A program made the translations under genes and the position numbers. Under the pieces are notes generated by a model. The model did no database searches. It saw nothing but the letters and a program-made list of their open reading frames with translations, and had not been told where the DNA came from. Shown piece by piece: positions 1-9,178 of a stretch of 64,000 bases of DNA (positions within the stretch are counted from its first letter, which is position 1; the number at the start of each line of letters is the position of its first letter). This DNA is from Burkholderia ubonensis subsp. mesacidophila (GTDB lineage: Bacteria; Pseudomonadota; Gammaproteobacteria; Burkholderiales; Burkholderiaceae): the NCBI RefSeq assembly GCF_002097715.1, contig NZ_CP020737.1, positions 868,001-932,000 on the forward strand. The letters run 5' to 3'.

Positions 1-490
1 CTGGCAGCAGATGGCGGGCCACCTGGACGACCACGCGACCTGGATCGGGCTCGTGATCGCATTCGCCGGCACGCTGTGCTTCTCGGCGGGCAACCTGCTG
101 TCGAGCCGGATGCAGTCGATGGGGCTCCATCCGTTCGCGACCAACGGCTGGGCGATGCTGATCGGCGCGTCGATCCTGACCGTCGGCAGCGCCGCTGCCG
201 GGCTGCCGTTCGCGCTCGACCCGAGCCCGCGCTATCTCGGCGCGCTCGTCTACCTGGCCGTACCCGGCTCGGTGATCGGCTTCACCGCGTACCTGACCCT
301 CGTCGGCCGCATCGGGCCGGAGCGCGCCGCCTATTGCACGGTGCTGTTCCCGATCGTCGCGCTGGCCGTGTCGACGGTGTTCGAGGGCTACCAGTGGTCG
401 CCGCTGGCGGTGGTGGGCCTGCTGCTGGTGCTGGCCGGCAACCTGGTCGCGTTCGACCTGGCACGGCGGCTGTTCCCGCGCATGGCGTAA
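1..490 (+). CDS. EamA/DMT-family transporter, C-terminal part (5' end outside window)
   Basis: Open from the left edge in the frame of base 2, so the gene starts upstream; only about 162 C-terminal residues are visible. The first ATG at 11 is probably internal. The visible part is almost entirely hydrophobic, with about five membrane helices, which fits the second EamA repeat of a 10-helix drug/metabolite transporter. Motif-like stretches such as VPGSVIGFTAYLTLVGRIGPERA and a following helix with SPLAVVGLLLVLAGN are typical of this family. The substrate cannot be told. The inner membrane is the expected location. It ends shortly before a hairpin terminator shared with the convergent MFS gene. 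Confidence 0.85.
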   Translation, partial: WQQMAGHLDDHATWIGLVIAFAGTLCFSAGNLLSSRMQSMGLHPFATNGWAMLIGASILTVGSAAAGLPFALDPSPRYLGALVYLAVPGSVIGFTAYLTLVGRIGPERAAYCTVLFPIVALAVSTVFEGYQWSPLAVVGLLLVLAGNLVAFDLARRLFPRMA

Positions 491-555
491 CGGCCGCTGT
501 GCGGCGCGCGGGCCGGCTCGGTCGCCCGCTTTGCGCTTGCATCCGACATAAAAAA

Positions 556-584
556 CCCCGCGTTCCGGAGAGCGCGGGGTTTTG
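556..584. terminator. Bidirectional rho-independent terminator
   Basis: Seven-base stem CCCCGCG (556-562) / CGCGGGG (573-579) with a ten-base loop, preceded by a run of A and followed by TTTT, so it can work on both strands. It lies between the convergent EamA and MFS genes. Confidence 0.85.
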
Positions 585-620
585 TCATTCATGCGCGCCG
601 TCTGCGCGCTGCCGGCGCGG

Positions 621-1835
621 TCAGGCCGCCGCGCCGCTCCCCGCGACGCGCGCCTGTCGCTGGTACAGCAGCGCCGACAGCGCGACGCCGGCCGCCGATG
701 CCACCGCGGCGAACAGAAATACCTGCGGATAGCCGAACGCGCCGGCGATGTAGCCCGCGAGCGGCCCGGTGATGCCGAGCGACAGGTCGAGGAACACCGA
801 ATACGCGGACAGCGCCGCGCCGCGGCTCGCAGGCGGCACGAGCGCGACCGCCTCGACGCCGAGCGCGGGGAAGATCAGCGCGAAGCCGAAGCCGGTCAGC
901 GCCGCGCCGACCAGCGCGACGTGCGGCACCGGCGCGAGCCACAGCAGCAGCAGCCCTGCTGCTTCGAACGCGAACGACACGATCGCGACGCGGAAGCCGC
1001 CGTAGGTCTTGATCGTGTTCGCGAACAGCAGGCGCGCGCCGATGAACAGCGTGCCGAACACGGTCAGCGACAGCGCGGCGTTCGGCCAGTGGCGCGCCGC
1101 GTAGTACAGCGTGACGAACGTCGCGATCGAGCCGAAGCCGGCCGAGCCGAGCGCGAGGCCGAGGCCGTGCGGCAGCACGCGGGTGAACACGCTCGCATAC
1201 GACATCCGTTCGCCGTGCACGAGCGGCACCGCGTCGATCAGGCGCGCGAGGTAGTAGCCGAGCGCCGCAAGCGCGATCACGATCACGCCGATCAGCGCCG
1301 GGTTCAGCGCATGCGCGATCGCGACGCCGACCGGCGCGCCGAGCGCGAGCGCGCCGTAGGTCGCGATGCCGTTCCACGAGATCACCTTCGCGTTGTGCGC
1401 GATGCCGACGCGGCCGATCCCCCACAGGATCGCGCCGGTGCCGCACAGGCTCTCGCCGACGCCCAGCACGAGCCGGCTCGCGACCAGCAGCACGAGGCTC
1501 GCGGCGGGCCAGTGCGCGAGCAGCAGCGCGACGAGCAGCAGCACGCCGGACACGCCGCAGCCGATCAGCCCGCGCAGCACCGTCTGCTTCGGGCCGAGCG
1601 TGTCGGCGAAGCGCCCGGCGAGCGGCCGCGACGCGAGCGTCGCGAAATACTGGACGCTGATCGCCGCGCCCGCGACGATCGCCGAGAAGCCCAGGTCGTC
1701 GTGGACGAAGCCCGGCAGCACCGCGAGCGGCAGGCCGATGGTCAGGTAGCAGATGAACGTGAAGCAGACGACGGAGACGATTTGCAGCGTGACGGCGAAC
1801 CCGCTGCGCGGCGTGGAGGCGGAATCGGTAGACAT
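621..1835 (-). CDS. yhhS: MFS transporter, YhhS-like
   Basis: 404-residue, 12-helix major facilitator protein. It resembles E. coli YhhS along its length as I remember it: an [26 protein letters not shown] first helix, then [20 protein letters not shown] with the loop 2-3 MFS signature, GPKQTVL, and [18 protein letters not shown]. The start is taken at the ATG at 1835 (MSTDSAS), because upstream codons lack hydrophobic or family-like sequence; the ribosome site there is weak. YhhS proteins are poorly characterised inner-membrane exporters, so the substrate is unknown. It converges on the EamA gene and its 5' side faces the palindromic element at 1931-2220. Confidence 0.85.
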   Translation of the reverse strand: MSTDSASTPRSGFAVTLQIVSVVCFTFICYLTIGLPLAVLPGFVHDDLGFSAIVAGAAISVQYFATLASRPLAGRFADTLGPKQTVLRGLIGCGVSGVLLLVALLLAHWPAASLVLLVASRLVLGVGESLCGTGAILWGIGRVGIAHNAKVISWNGIATYGALALGAPVGVAIAHALNPALIGVIVIALAALGYYLARLIDAVPLVHGERMSYASVFTRVLPHGLGLALGSAGFGSIATFVTLYYAARHWPNAALSLTVFGTLFIGARLLFANTIKTYGGFRVAIVSFAFEAAGLLLLWLAPVPHVALVGAALTGFGFALIFPALGVEAVALVPPASRGAALSAYSVFLDLSLGITGPLAGYIAGAFGYPQVFLFAAVASAAGVALSALLYQRQARVAGSGAAA

Positions 1836-1930
1836 GTGGGGTCGGAACTGATGAGCGAAACGGCGCGGAAGTCGGCCGAAAACGAAATCGGGATTTTCCC
1901 ATGGAACCGGTTTTCCCGCAGGTACCATTT

Positions 1931-2220
1931 AGGGCCTGTTCACGCTAATAACGGGCTTGCGCTGGCCGCCAGAAGGGCCGAGCGGAAGGAATGCGACGAA
2001 GCGAATACCGAGCGTATTCGCAAGGAGCATGACGCGGCGCTCGGCCCTTCTGGCGGCCAGCCCCACGAACGAATTTCTTGAAATCAGGGGAACGTGCCTT
2101 GCCGGCCGTATTGCGGCGTCGGGCGTCGCTTGTTTGGCTCGGCCAAACGGCGCTCCTTCCTCCTTGCACTACGGCCGGCAAGGCACGTTCGCAAGCCCGT
2201 TATTAGCGTGAACAGGCCCT
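1931..2220. repeat. 290-bp nested-palindrome (MITE-like) intergenic element
   Basis: Perfect 31-bp terminal inverted repeats occupy 1931-1961 and 2190-2220 and begin AGGGCCTGTTCACGC. Inside are two long hairpins: 1962-1984 pairing with 2038-2060 (23 bp), and 2091-2110 pairing with 2170-2189 (20 bp). Each carries a smaller hairpin at its tip, GCGAATAC/GTATTCGC (2001-2021) and GTTTGGC/GCCAAAC (2132-2148), both with CGAG-type loops. The linker 2061-2090 is itself weakly palindromic (CCCC...GGGG). No convincing coding frame is present and no clear target-site duplication is visible. It could be a non-autonomous mobile element or a structured RNA/DNA element. No second copy was noticed in this window. 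Confidence 0.85.
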
Positions 2221-2384
2221 TCATCCGTCCCCACGCGGCATATCGCCTCAGTTATATGGGCCGCATGCGTGATGGGCTATGGGTTGCGGAATTTGACGGT
2301 GTTAGCGTTCAAACTGTCAGAGAAGACGACGGTCCACCGCATCGGCGCGGGCCGCCTTGCCCAACTTGAAGAACGTTACGAGAC

Positions 2385-3929
2385 ATGAGTGAGCCGATCC
2401 GTTTCTATCATCGTCACGCGATCCGCGAAGTCGGCGGCGCGGACGTCACCCGCACGGTGCTGCAATACCTGCGCGAGGACGCGCATTGCACCGGTACGAA
2501 GGAAGGCTGCGCGGAAGGCGACTGCGGCGCGTGCACGGTCGTCGTCGGCGAGCTGACCGACGCGGGCACGGTCGCGTTCAAGGCCGTCAACGCATGCATC
2601 CAGTTCCTGCCGACGCTCGACGGCCGTGCGCTCTTGACGGTCGAGGACCTGCGCCAGCCGGACGGCTCGCTGCATCCGGTGCAGCAGGCGATGGTCGATT
2701 GTCACGGCTCGCAATGCGGCTTCTGCACGCCCGGCTTCGTGATGTCGATGTGGGCGCTGTACGAGAAGCACGGCCACGAGGGCTGCGGCAACGCCTGCGC
2801 GAAGGCGAAGGACATTCCGACGCGCACCGAGATCGCCGACGCGCTGACCGGCAACCTGTGCCGCTGCACCGGGTACCGGCCGATCGTCGATGCCGCGGTG
2901 CAAATGTTCGATGCAACCGGCGAAGGTGCGGCCCCGCCGTCCGCGCCGGTCGATAGCGCCGCGCTCGCGCGCACGCTCGCGTCGCTGAAGCGCGACGGCA
3001 CGTTCGACTACGAGATCGACGGCGCGCGCTTTGCCGCGCCGCGCACGCTCGACGCGCTCGCCGCGCTGAAGGTCGAGCGCCCCGACGCGCGGATTCTCGC
3101 GGGCAGCACCGACATCGGCCTGTGGGTCACGAAGCAGATGCGCCGGCTCGACGACCTGATCTACGTCGGCCAGGTCGCCGAACTGCAGCGGATCGTGCAC
3201 GGCGAAGACTGGATCGAGATCGGCGCGGGCGTCACCGTCGAGGACGGCTACGCGGCGCTCGCCGGCACCTATCCGGAACTGACCGAGATGTGGAAGCGCT
3301 TCGCGTCGCTGCCGATCCGCAACGCGGGCACGCTCGGCGGCAACGTCGCGAACGGCTCGCCGATCGGCGACTCGATGCCGGGTCTGATTGCGCTCGGCGC
3401 GCGCGTCGTGCTGCGCGGCGGCGACGTCGTGCGCGAGCTGCCGCTCGAGGCGCTCTATACGGGCTACCAGCAGAAGGACATGGCGCCGCACGAATTCGTC
3501 GTCGGCGTGAAGGTGCCGACCCGCAGCGGCGCGCGCGCGAACCTGCGGTTCCGCACGTACAAGCTGGCGAAGCGCTTCGATTCGGACATCTCGGCCGTGT
3601 GCGCGGCGTTCGCGTTCATCGCGGACGGCGACACGATCCGCGAGCCGCGCATCGCGTTCGGCGGGATGGCCGCGACGCCGAAGCGCGCGACGCACGCGGA
3701 AGGCGTGCTCGACGGCGCGCCGTGGCACGAGGCGACCGCGCAGGCCGCGATGCAGGCGCTCGAGCGCGACTATCAGCCGCTCACCGACATGCGCGCGACG
3801 AGCGCGTATCGTCTCGAGACCGCGAAGAATTTGATGTACCGCTTCTGGCTGGAGACGCGCGCGCAAGACCCGCTGTCGCCGCAGGCGTTGAACGTGCGTG
3901 AAGTGGCCGCTGAAGCGGCGCGCGCCTGA
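2385..3929 (+). CDS. xdhA: Xanthine dehydrogenase small (FeS/FAD) subunit
   Basis: 514 residues. The N-terminal plant-type [2Fe-2S] ferredoxin motif has C42, C47, C50 and C71 (C-x4-C-x2-C-x20-C). The second [2Fe-2S] domain has C111-x2-C114 and C159-x-C161 (CRCTGYRP). An FAD-binding domain from about residue 210 (ILAGSTDIG, then NAGTLGGNVANGSPIGDS) and a CO-dehydrogenase flavoprotein C-terminal domain follow. It passes electrons from the molybdenum subunit to NAD+ during hypoxanthine/xanthine oxidation to urate in purine catabolism. It is first in an xdhABC operon, 16 bp before xdhB. All cluster ligands are present, so it should be functional. Confidence 0.97.
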   Translation: MSEPIRFYHRHAIREVGGADVTRTVLQYLREDAHCTGTKEGCAEGDCGACTVVVGELTDAGTVAFKAVNACIQFLPTLDGRALLTVEDLRQPDGSLHPVQQAMVDCHGSQCGFCTPGFVMSMWALYEKHGHEGCGNACAKAKDIPTRTEIADALTGNLCRCTGYRPIVDAAVQMFDATGEGAAPPSAPVDSAALARTLASLKRDGTFDYEIDGARFAAPRTLDALAALKVERPDARILAGSTDIGLWVTKQMRRLDDLIYVGQVAELQRIVHGEDWIEIGAGVTVEDGYAALAGTYPELTEMWKRFASLPIRNAGTLGGNVANGSPIGDSMPGLIALGARVVLRGGDVVRELPLEALYTGYQQKDMAPHEFVVGVKVPTRSGARANLRFRTYKLAKRFDSDISAVCAAFAFIADGDTIREPRIAFGGMAATPKRATHAEGVLDGAPWHEATAQAAMQALERDYQPLTDMRATSAYRLETAKNLMYRFWLETRAQDPLSPQALNVREVAAEAARA

Positions 3930-3945
3930 CGAGGGAGGGCATACG

Positions 3946-6297
3946 ATGAACCAGCAAGCCGAAGCATTCCTGACTACCCTCGATCCGCAGGCCGACGCCG
4001 CGCAGGTCCACATCTCGCGTCCGCACGAATCCGCGCATCTGCACGTGAGCGGGCGCGCGACCTACACCGACGACATCCCGATCGTCGCCGGCACGCTGCA
4101 CGCGGCGCTCGGCCTCTCCGCGAAAGCGCACGCGAGGCTCGTGTCGATGAACTTCGACGCGGTGCGCGCGACGCCCGGCGTCGTCGCCGTGTTCACCGCC
4201 GACGACATTCCCGGCGTCAACGACTGCGGCCCGATCATCCACGACGACCCGGTGCTCGCGAAGGACGTCGTGCAGTTCGTCGGCCAGCCGATGTTCATCG
4301 TCGTCGCGACGTCGCACGAAACCGCGCGGCTCGCCGCGCGCCGCGCGAAGGTCGACTACGAGGAGCTGCCCGCGATCCTCACCGCGCAGGACGCGCGTCA
4401 CGCGGAGTCCTACGTGATTCCGCCGATGAAGCTCGCGCGCGGCGACGCGGCCGCGCACCTCGCCGCCGCGCCGCATCGCCATGCGGGCGGGATGAATCTC
4501 GGCGGTCAGGAGCAGTTCTATCTCGAAGGGCAGATCGCCTACGCGGTGCCGAAGGACGATGACGGCATGCATGTGTACTGCTCGACGCAGCACCCGAGCG
4601 AGATGCAGCATCTGGTGTCGCACGTGCTCGGCGTCGCGTCGCACAACGTGCTCGTCGAATGCCGCCGGATGGGCGGCGGGTTCGGCGGCAAGGAATCGCA
4701 GTCGGGCCTGTTCGCGTGCTGCGCGGCGCTCGCCGCGTGGAAGCTGCTGTGCCCGGTGAAGCTGCGTCCGGACCGCGACGACGACATGCTGATCACCGGC
4801 AAGCGGCACGACTTCCACTACCGCTTCGACGTCGGCTACGACGACCACGGCCGCCTCGACGGCGTGGCGGTCGACATGACGTCGCGCTGCGGCTTCTCGG
4901 CCGACCTGTCCGGGCCGGTGATGACGCGCGCGGTGTGCCACTTCGACAACGCGTACTGGCTGCCCGACGTGTCGATCGCCGGCTACTGCGGCAAGACCAA
5001 CACGCAGTCGAACACTGCGTTCCGCGGCTTCGGCGGCCCGCAGGGCGCGTTCGCGATCGAATACATCCTCGACGACGTCGCGCGCGCGCTCGGCCGCGAT
5101 CCGCTCGACGTCCGCTACGCGAACCTGTACGGCAAGACCGAGTGCAACGTGACGCCTTACGGGCAGACGATCGAGGACAACGTGCTGCCCGAGCTGCTCG
5201 CCGAGCTCGAGGCGACGAGCGGCTACCGCGCGCGGCGCGCCGGCGTGCGCGAGTTCAACGCGCGCAACGCGGTGCTGAAGAAAGGCATCGCGCTCACGCC
5301 GGTGAAGTTCGGCATCGCGTTCAACGTCACGCACTTCAACCAGGCGGGCGCGCTCGTCCACATCTACACCGACGGCTCGGTGCTCGTGAACCACGGCGGC
5401 ACGGAGATGGGGCAGGGGCTCAACACGAAGGTCGCGCAGGTCGTCGCGCACGAGCTCGGCATCCGCTTCGAGCGGATCCGCGTGACGGCGACCGACACGA
5501 GCAAGGTCGCGAACACGTCGGCGACCGCCGCCTCCACCGGCTCGGACCTGAACGGCAAGGCCGCGCAGGATGCCGCGCGGCAGCTGCGCGAGCGGCTCGC
5601 GACGTTCGCGGCGAAGCACTACGGCGGCGGCGCGGTCGACGCGGCGGCCGTCAGGTTCGGCAACGACCGCGTATGGATCGGCGAGACCGGCGTGCCGTTC
5701 GGCGAGGTGATCGCGAAGGCGTATCTGGCGCGCGTGCAGCTGTGGTCCGACGGGTTCTACACGACGCCGAAGCTGCACTGGGACCAGGCGAAGCTGCAGG
5801 GCCGGCCGTTCTTCTACTACGCGTACGGCGCGGCCGTGTCGGAAGTCGTGATCGACACGCTGACGGGCGAGATGCGCACGCTGCGCGTCGACGCGCTGCA
5901 CGACGTCGGCGCGTCGCTGAACCCGGCGCTCGACATCGGCCAGGTCGAGGGCGCGTTCATCCAGGGGATGGGCTGGCTGACGACCGAGGAGCTGTGGTGG
6001 AACGCGGGCGGCAAGCTGATGACGCACGCGCCGTCGACGTACAAGATCCCGACCGTCAACGACACGCCGCCCGAGTTCAACGTGCGCCTGTTCGAGAACC
6101 GCAACGTCGAGGACAGCATCCACCGCTCGAAGGCGGTCGGCGAACCGCCGCTGCTGCTGCCGTTCTCGGTGTTCTTCGCGGTGCGCGACGCGGTCGCGGC
6201 GGTCGGCGACTATCGCGTGAATCCGCCGCTCGACGCGCCGGCGACGGGCGAGTCGATCCTGCGCGCGGTGCAGGCCGTGCGCGCGGCGCGAGGCTGA
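3946..6297 (+). CDS. xdhB: Xanthine dehydrogenase large (molybdopterin-binding) subunit
   Basis: 783 residues when started at the ATG at 3946, which has a strong GAGGGAGGG ribosome site; an in-frame GTG at 3898 overlaps xdhA and is unlikely. The order is an aldehyde oxidase/xanthine dehydrogenase a/b hammerhead domain, then the molybdopterin-binding domain. Motifs include GGGFGGKESQ, the arginine-containing NTAFRGFGGPQG, and the C-terminal GEPPLLLP whose glutamate is the family's catalytic base. It hydroxylates hypoxanthine and xanthine in the cytoplasm together with XdhA. The xdhC start lies one base beyond its stop, so the two are translated together. Confidence 0.97.
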   Translation: MNQQAEAFLTTLDPQADAAQVHISRPHESAHLHVSGRATYTDDIPIVAGTLHAALGLSAKAHARLVSMNFDAVRATPGVVAVFTADDIPGVNDCGPIIHDDPVLAKDVVQFVGQPMFIVVATSHETARLAARRAKVDYEELPAILTAQDARHAESYVIPPMKLARGDAAAHLAAAPHRHAGGMNLGGQEQFYLEGQIAYAVPKDDDGMHVYCSTQHPSEMQHLVSHVLGVASHNVLVECRRMGGGFGGKESQSGLFACCAALAAWKLLCPVKLRPDRDDDMLITGKRHDFHYRFDVGYDDHGRLDGVAVDMTSRCGFSADLSGPVMTRAVCHFDNAYWLPDVSIAGYCGKTNTQSNTAFRGFGGPQGAFAIEYILDDVARALGRDPLDVRYANLYGKTECNVTPYGQTIEDNVLPELLAELEATSGYRARRAGVREFNARNAVLKKGIALTPVKFGIAFNVTHFNQAGALVHIYTDGSVLVNHGGTEMGQGLNTKVAQVVAHELGIRFERIRVTATDTSKVANTSATAASTGSDLNGKAAQDAARQLRERLATFAAKHYGGGAVDAAAVRFGNDRVWIGETGVPFGEVIAKAYLARVQLWSDGFYTTPKLHWDQAKLQGRPFFYYAYGAAVSEVVIDTLTGEMRTLRVDALHDVGASLNPALDIGQVEGAFIQGMGWLTTEELWWNAGGKLMTHAPSTYKIPTVNDTPPEFNVRLFENRNVEDSIHRSKAVGEPPLLLPFSVFFAVRDAVAAVGDYRVNPPLDAPATGESILRAVQAVRAARG

Positions 6298-6298
6298 C

Positions 6299-6877
6299 AT
6301 GACGTTCGCCAAGGGCACCGGCCGGCGCAACCGCGCAACGGGCACGCCCCCGCCGATGCACGTCGTGCTGTTCGGCGCGGGACACGTCGGCCACGCGCTC
6401 GCGACGCTGCTCGGCGCGCTGCCGTGCGTCGTGCAGTGGGTCGACACGCGCGACGAGCTGTTCCCGGACGAATGTCCGCCGAACGTGCAGCCCGAGCCGA
6501 CCGACACGCCCGAGGCGATCGTCGACGAAGCGCCGCCGGGCGCGTACTTCCTCGTGATGACGCACAACCATGCGCTCGATTTCGCGCTGGCGGAGCGGAT
6601 CATGCGGCGGCGCGACTTCGCGTACTTCGGGATGATCGGCTCGCGCACGAAGCGGGTGAAGTTCGAGCGGCGGCTCGTCGCGCGCGGCGTCGATCCGGCG
6701 CGGATGCGCGAGATGGTGTGCCCGATCGGGATCGCCGGGATCGTCGACAAGGCGCCCGGCTCGATCGCGGTGGCCGTCTGCGCGGAGCTGCTGCAAGCGC
6801 GCGCGGGCGTGCCCGTGGCGGACGTGAAGGCCGCGGCGTCGGGGCGCGTGGCGGACGACCTGTCCTGCGCGCGGTGA
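6299..6877 (+). CDS. xdhC: XdhC-like molybdenum cofactor insertion factor, lacking the N-terminal domain
   Basis: 192 residues. From about residue 20 it matches the C-terminal Rossmann-type domain of XdhC (HVVLFGAGHVGHAL, VQWVDTRDELFP, YFLVMTHNHALDFAL, FAYFGMIGSRTKRVKF, CPIGIAGI). XdhC binds Mo cofactor, helps its sulfuration and delivers it to XdhB. Family members are usually around 300 residues or more with a separate XdhC/CoxI domain at the N-terminus. Here only about 18 unrelated basic residues precede the Rossmann domain, and there is no room upstream because xdhB ends at 6297. It looks like a shortened form; whether it still works is unknown. Confidence 0.88.
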   Translation: MTFAKGTGRRNRATGTPPPMHVVLFGAGHVGHALATLLGALPCVVQWVDTRDELFPDECPPNVQPEPTDTPEAIVDEAPPGAYFLVMTHNHALDFALAERIMRRRDFAYFGMIGSRTKRVKFERRLVARGVDPARMREMVCPIGIAGIVDKAPGSIAVAVCAELLQARAGVPVADVKAAASGRVADDLSCAR

Positions 6878-6964
6878 CGGCGCGGCGTCACGTCGCCGCC
6901 GTGCGTTTTTGTCTACACTGACGAATCGCGCGGCATGGGGCCGCGCCTTTCCGTTCAGGTGACC

Positions 6965-7366
6965 ATGTCCGATTCCCAAGTCTTTCTCGACGTGCTCGAC
7001 ACGAGCCTCGCCGTCATCGAGCGCTGGCTGTCCGGCGCCGATACCACGCCCGCGGCGCTCGACGCGCTGATCGCGCCGTTTGCGCCCGCTTTCACGATGA
7101 TCGCGACCAACGGCCGCGCGTTCGACCGCGACGGCACGCGCGAAGTGTTCGCGAAGCTGGCCGGCGCGCGGCCGGGGCTGCGCATCACGTTGTCGGAGGT
7201 TCGCGTGCTCGCGTCGGACGACGCACACGCGGTGGTCACCTATCTCGAAGCGCAGCACGCGGCGTCGGGCGAGCTGCCCGCGCGGCGCGCGACCGCGGTG
7301 TTCGAGCGCGACGCGGCGGGCGCGGTGCGCTGGACCCATCTTCAGGAAACGTTCTGCACCGCGTGA
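6965..7366 (+). CDS. NTF2-like/DUF4440-type small protein
   Basis: 133 residues from the ATG at 6965 (MSDSQVF), chosen over an upstream in-frame start because it is preceded by CAGGTG and begins the conserved fold. The pattern is that of a cone-shaped NTF2-like (SnoaL/DUF4440) domain: an N-terminal helix, then FTMIATNGRAFDRDG, ALVTYLEAQH-like strands and a terminal strand WTHLQETF. Members are small enzymes or ligand-binding proteins of varied function, so no reaction is assigned. It follows xdhC by 87 bp on the same strand and may be read with it, but a functional link to purine breakdown is not shown. Confidence 0.75.
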   Translation: MSDSQVFLDVLDTSLAVIERWLSGADTTPAALDALIAPFAPAFTMIATNGRAFDRDGTREVFAKLAGARPGLRITLSEVRVLASDDAHAVVTYLEAQHAASGELPARRATAVFERDAAGAVRWTHLQETFCTA

Positions 7367-7388
7367 GCCGGCTCGCAGGCGTGCCGCG

Positions 7389-8339
7389 TCAGCGCTTGCG
7401 CCCGCCGCGCGCGGCGGTCAGCTCGTCCGACACGCTTTGCATCAGCGCGCGCAGCCACGCGATGTCGGTCGGGCGATCCGGCTGCGGATGCGTGAGCAGA
7501 TAGCTGCGGATGCGCGGAAACGGCACCGGCGGCGCGACGACGACGAGCGGCAGCAGCTGCGCGTAGTGCGTCGCGAAGCGCCGCGTCGTCGTGAAGATCA
7601 GGTCCGATTGCAGCAGCACCTGCGGCACGAGCCCGAAGTACGGCAGCGTCGTCACGATCCGCCGCGTGAGGCCCGCGCGCGCGAGGCCGATCTCGATCGC
7701 GTTGCGTTTGTCGCCGGTGTAGGGCGTCGGCGCGAGATGCGCGGCCCCCGCGTAGGCGTCGCGCGTGAGCGGCGCCTGCGCGAGCGGATGGGAGTCCCGC
7801 ATCAGGCAGACGACGGTGTCGGAGAACAGGTCGTCGCGCGCGAAGCGCGGGTCCGGCTTCGGCCAGTTGCCGATCACGAGATCGAGCGCGCCGGATTCGA
7901 GCGCGCCCGCGTGATCGAGCGTCGGGTTCAGCGAATCGATTTCCAGATGCGCCTGCGGCGCCGCGTCGCGAAAGCGCGCGATCAGCGTGGGCATGAAGAA
8001 GTCGTTCAGGTAGTCGGGTGCGGCGATGCGGAACGTGCGACGCGCGGACTCGGGCGCGAACTCGCCGTGCGGCGTCGCGATGAAGTCGACCTCGCGCAGC
8101 GCGCGCTGCGCGGCGTCGAGCAGCGACGCGCCGTATTCGGTCGGCACCATCCCGGACTTGCCGCGCACGAGGATCGGGTCGTTCAGCGTCTCGCGCAGCT
8201 TGCGCAGCGCGGTGCTGATCGCGGGCTGGGTCTGGTTGAGCCGCAGCGCGGCCTGCGTGACGCTGCGCTCGAGCAGCAGCGTGCGCAGCACGCGCACGAG
8301 CCAGATGTCGAGCGAGGCGGTACGGTCGTCGTCTTGCAT
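7389..8339 (-). CDS. LysR-family transcriptional regulator
   Basis: 316 residues. The N-terminal winged helix-turn-helix runs over about residues 8-68 (LRTLLLERSVTQAALRLNQTQPAISTALRKLRETL, then LVRGKSGMVPTEYG). A LysR substrate-binding domain follows from about residue 95 (FRIAAPDYLNDFFMPTLIARFR). The NQTQPAIS helix and the PTPYTGDKRN/NAIEIGLA region resemble the NodD/PcpR-like branch as I recall it. It is a cytoplasmic DNA-binding protein that probably responds to a small acidic or aromatic effector. It sits 88 bp downstream of the HCCA-isomerase-like gene on the same strand, so it may regulate that gene. It converges on the NTF2-like gene, with only 22 bp between them. Confidence 0.92.
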   Translation of the reverse strand: MQDDDRTASLDIWLVRVLRTLLLERSVTQAALRLNQTQPAISTALRKLRETLNDPILVRGKSGMVPTEYGASLLDAAQRALREVDFIATPHGEFAPESARRTFRIAAPDYLNDFFMPTLIARFRDAAPQAHLEIDSLNPTLDHAGALESGALDLVIGNWPKPDPRFARDDLFSDTVVCLMRDSHPLAQAPLTRDAYAGAAHLAPTPYTGDKRNAIEIGLARAGLTRRIVTTLPYFGLVPQVLLQSDLIFTTTRRFATHYAQLLPLVVVAPPVPFPRIRSYLLTHPQPDRPTDIAWLRALMQSVSDELTAARGGRKR

Positions 8340-8427
8340 GGATGGGGGATGAGGCGGGCGAGGCGTAACCTTACCGCAGGCGCGCGCCCCCGTGCATCGT
8401 GGCCGGTTGATGACCGCTATTACGCGC

Positions 8428-9066
8428 TTACGCGCGCCCCTTCGGCAGCGCGCTGATGCGCTTCACTTCGCGCGTCTCGAGCCAGGTCGGCGTGCGTGCG
8501 CAATACAGCACCATCGGCAGCGCGTCCTCGCCCCAGAACAGCTGCTTGCTCATCCAGAACGTCGGCACGCCGAACACGCCGAGCGCGATCGCATCGTCGG
8601 TATGGCGGCGCAGCTGCGCGACCGTTTCCTCGAATTCGATCAGCTGGTCGCCATGCCCGACGCCGACCCGCTCGCACAGCGCCGCGAAGCCGTCCGGCGT
8701 CGACGGGTCGTTGCCGTCGCGCCAGATGAAGCGGAACATCTCGCGCACCGTCGCGAGGTCGGCTCGCAGCGCGATCGCGAGGCGCAGCGCCTTGTCGGAG
8801 TCGAACGGGTGCGCGGGCGGCATCCTGAAGTGGATGCCGAGCTGCTCCGCGCGAAACAGCGCATGCCGATACGTGAAGATGCGCTTGGCCGGCACGTCCG
8901 CGCTCGGGCGCTGGCCCCAGTGGCGCTGCAGGTCGACGAGCGACACCGCGACCGGCGCGAACGGCACGTCCGGCCATCTTTCATACTGTTCGAGCAGCAG
9001 GTAGGAGAACGGCGAGACGAAATCGAAGAACCAGGCGGGCTGGGCGGTGTCGAGGCCGGTTGTCAT
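8428..9066 (-). CDS. 2-hydroxychromene-2-carboxylate isomerase-like protein (DsbA/GST-kappa fold)
   Basis: 212 residues from the ATG at 9066 (MTTGL), preceded by CTGGAGATCGTC. It has the thioredoxin-like DsbA/HCCA isomerase fold: FFDFVSPFSYLL with a serine at the position where redox members carry CxxC, an all-helical insertion, and a C-terminal VFGVPTFWMSKQLFWGEDAL containing the cis-proline turn. Related isomerases use glutathione in naphthalene or aromatic-ring degradation, but many such proteins have other or unknown substrates. No other aromatic-degradation genes are nearby, so the real substrate is open. The LysR gene downstream is a candidate regulator. Confidence 0.85.
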   Translation of the reverse strand: MTTGLDTAQPAWFFDFVSPFSYLLLEQYERWPDVPFAPVAVSLVDLQRHWGQRPSADVPAKRIFTYRHALFRAEQLGIHFRMPPAHPFDSDKALRLAIALRADLATVREMFRFIWRDGNDPSTPDGFAALCERVGVGHGDQLIEFEETVAQLRRHTDDAIALGVFGVPTFWMSKQLFWGEDALPMVLYCARTPTWLETREVKRISALPKGRA

Positions 9067-9178
9067 GACGATCTCCAGAGGATGGGGCCGGGGCCGGCCG
9101 TCCCGCGCGCGGCGCCTGGCGGCGGCCTCCATGTTACGCGGCGGCCGGCCGATGCGGCAATGATCGCGGATCGCGCGC

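Noticed and set aside
1945..2211. Short open frames on both strands inside the palindromic element
   Set aside because: They follow from the inverted-repeat structure, lack ribosome sites and translate to unconserved-looking Arg/Pro-rich peptides.
3781..6891. Very long open frame of over 1000 codons on the minus strand opposite xdhB-xdhC
   Set aside because: It is a by-product of GC-rich third positions in the real plus-strand genes; its composition is dominated by Arg, His and Ala, and it has no recognisable domain or ribosome site.
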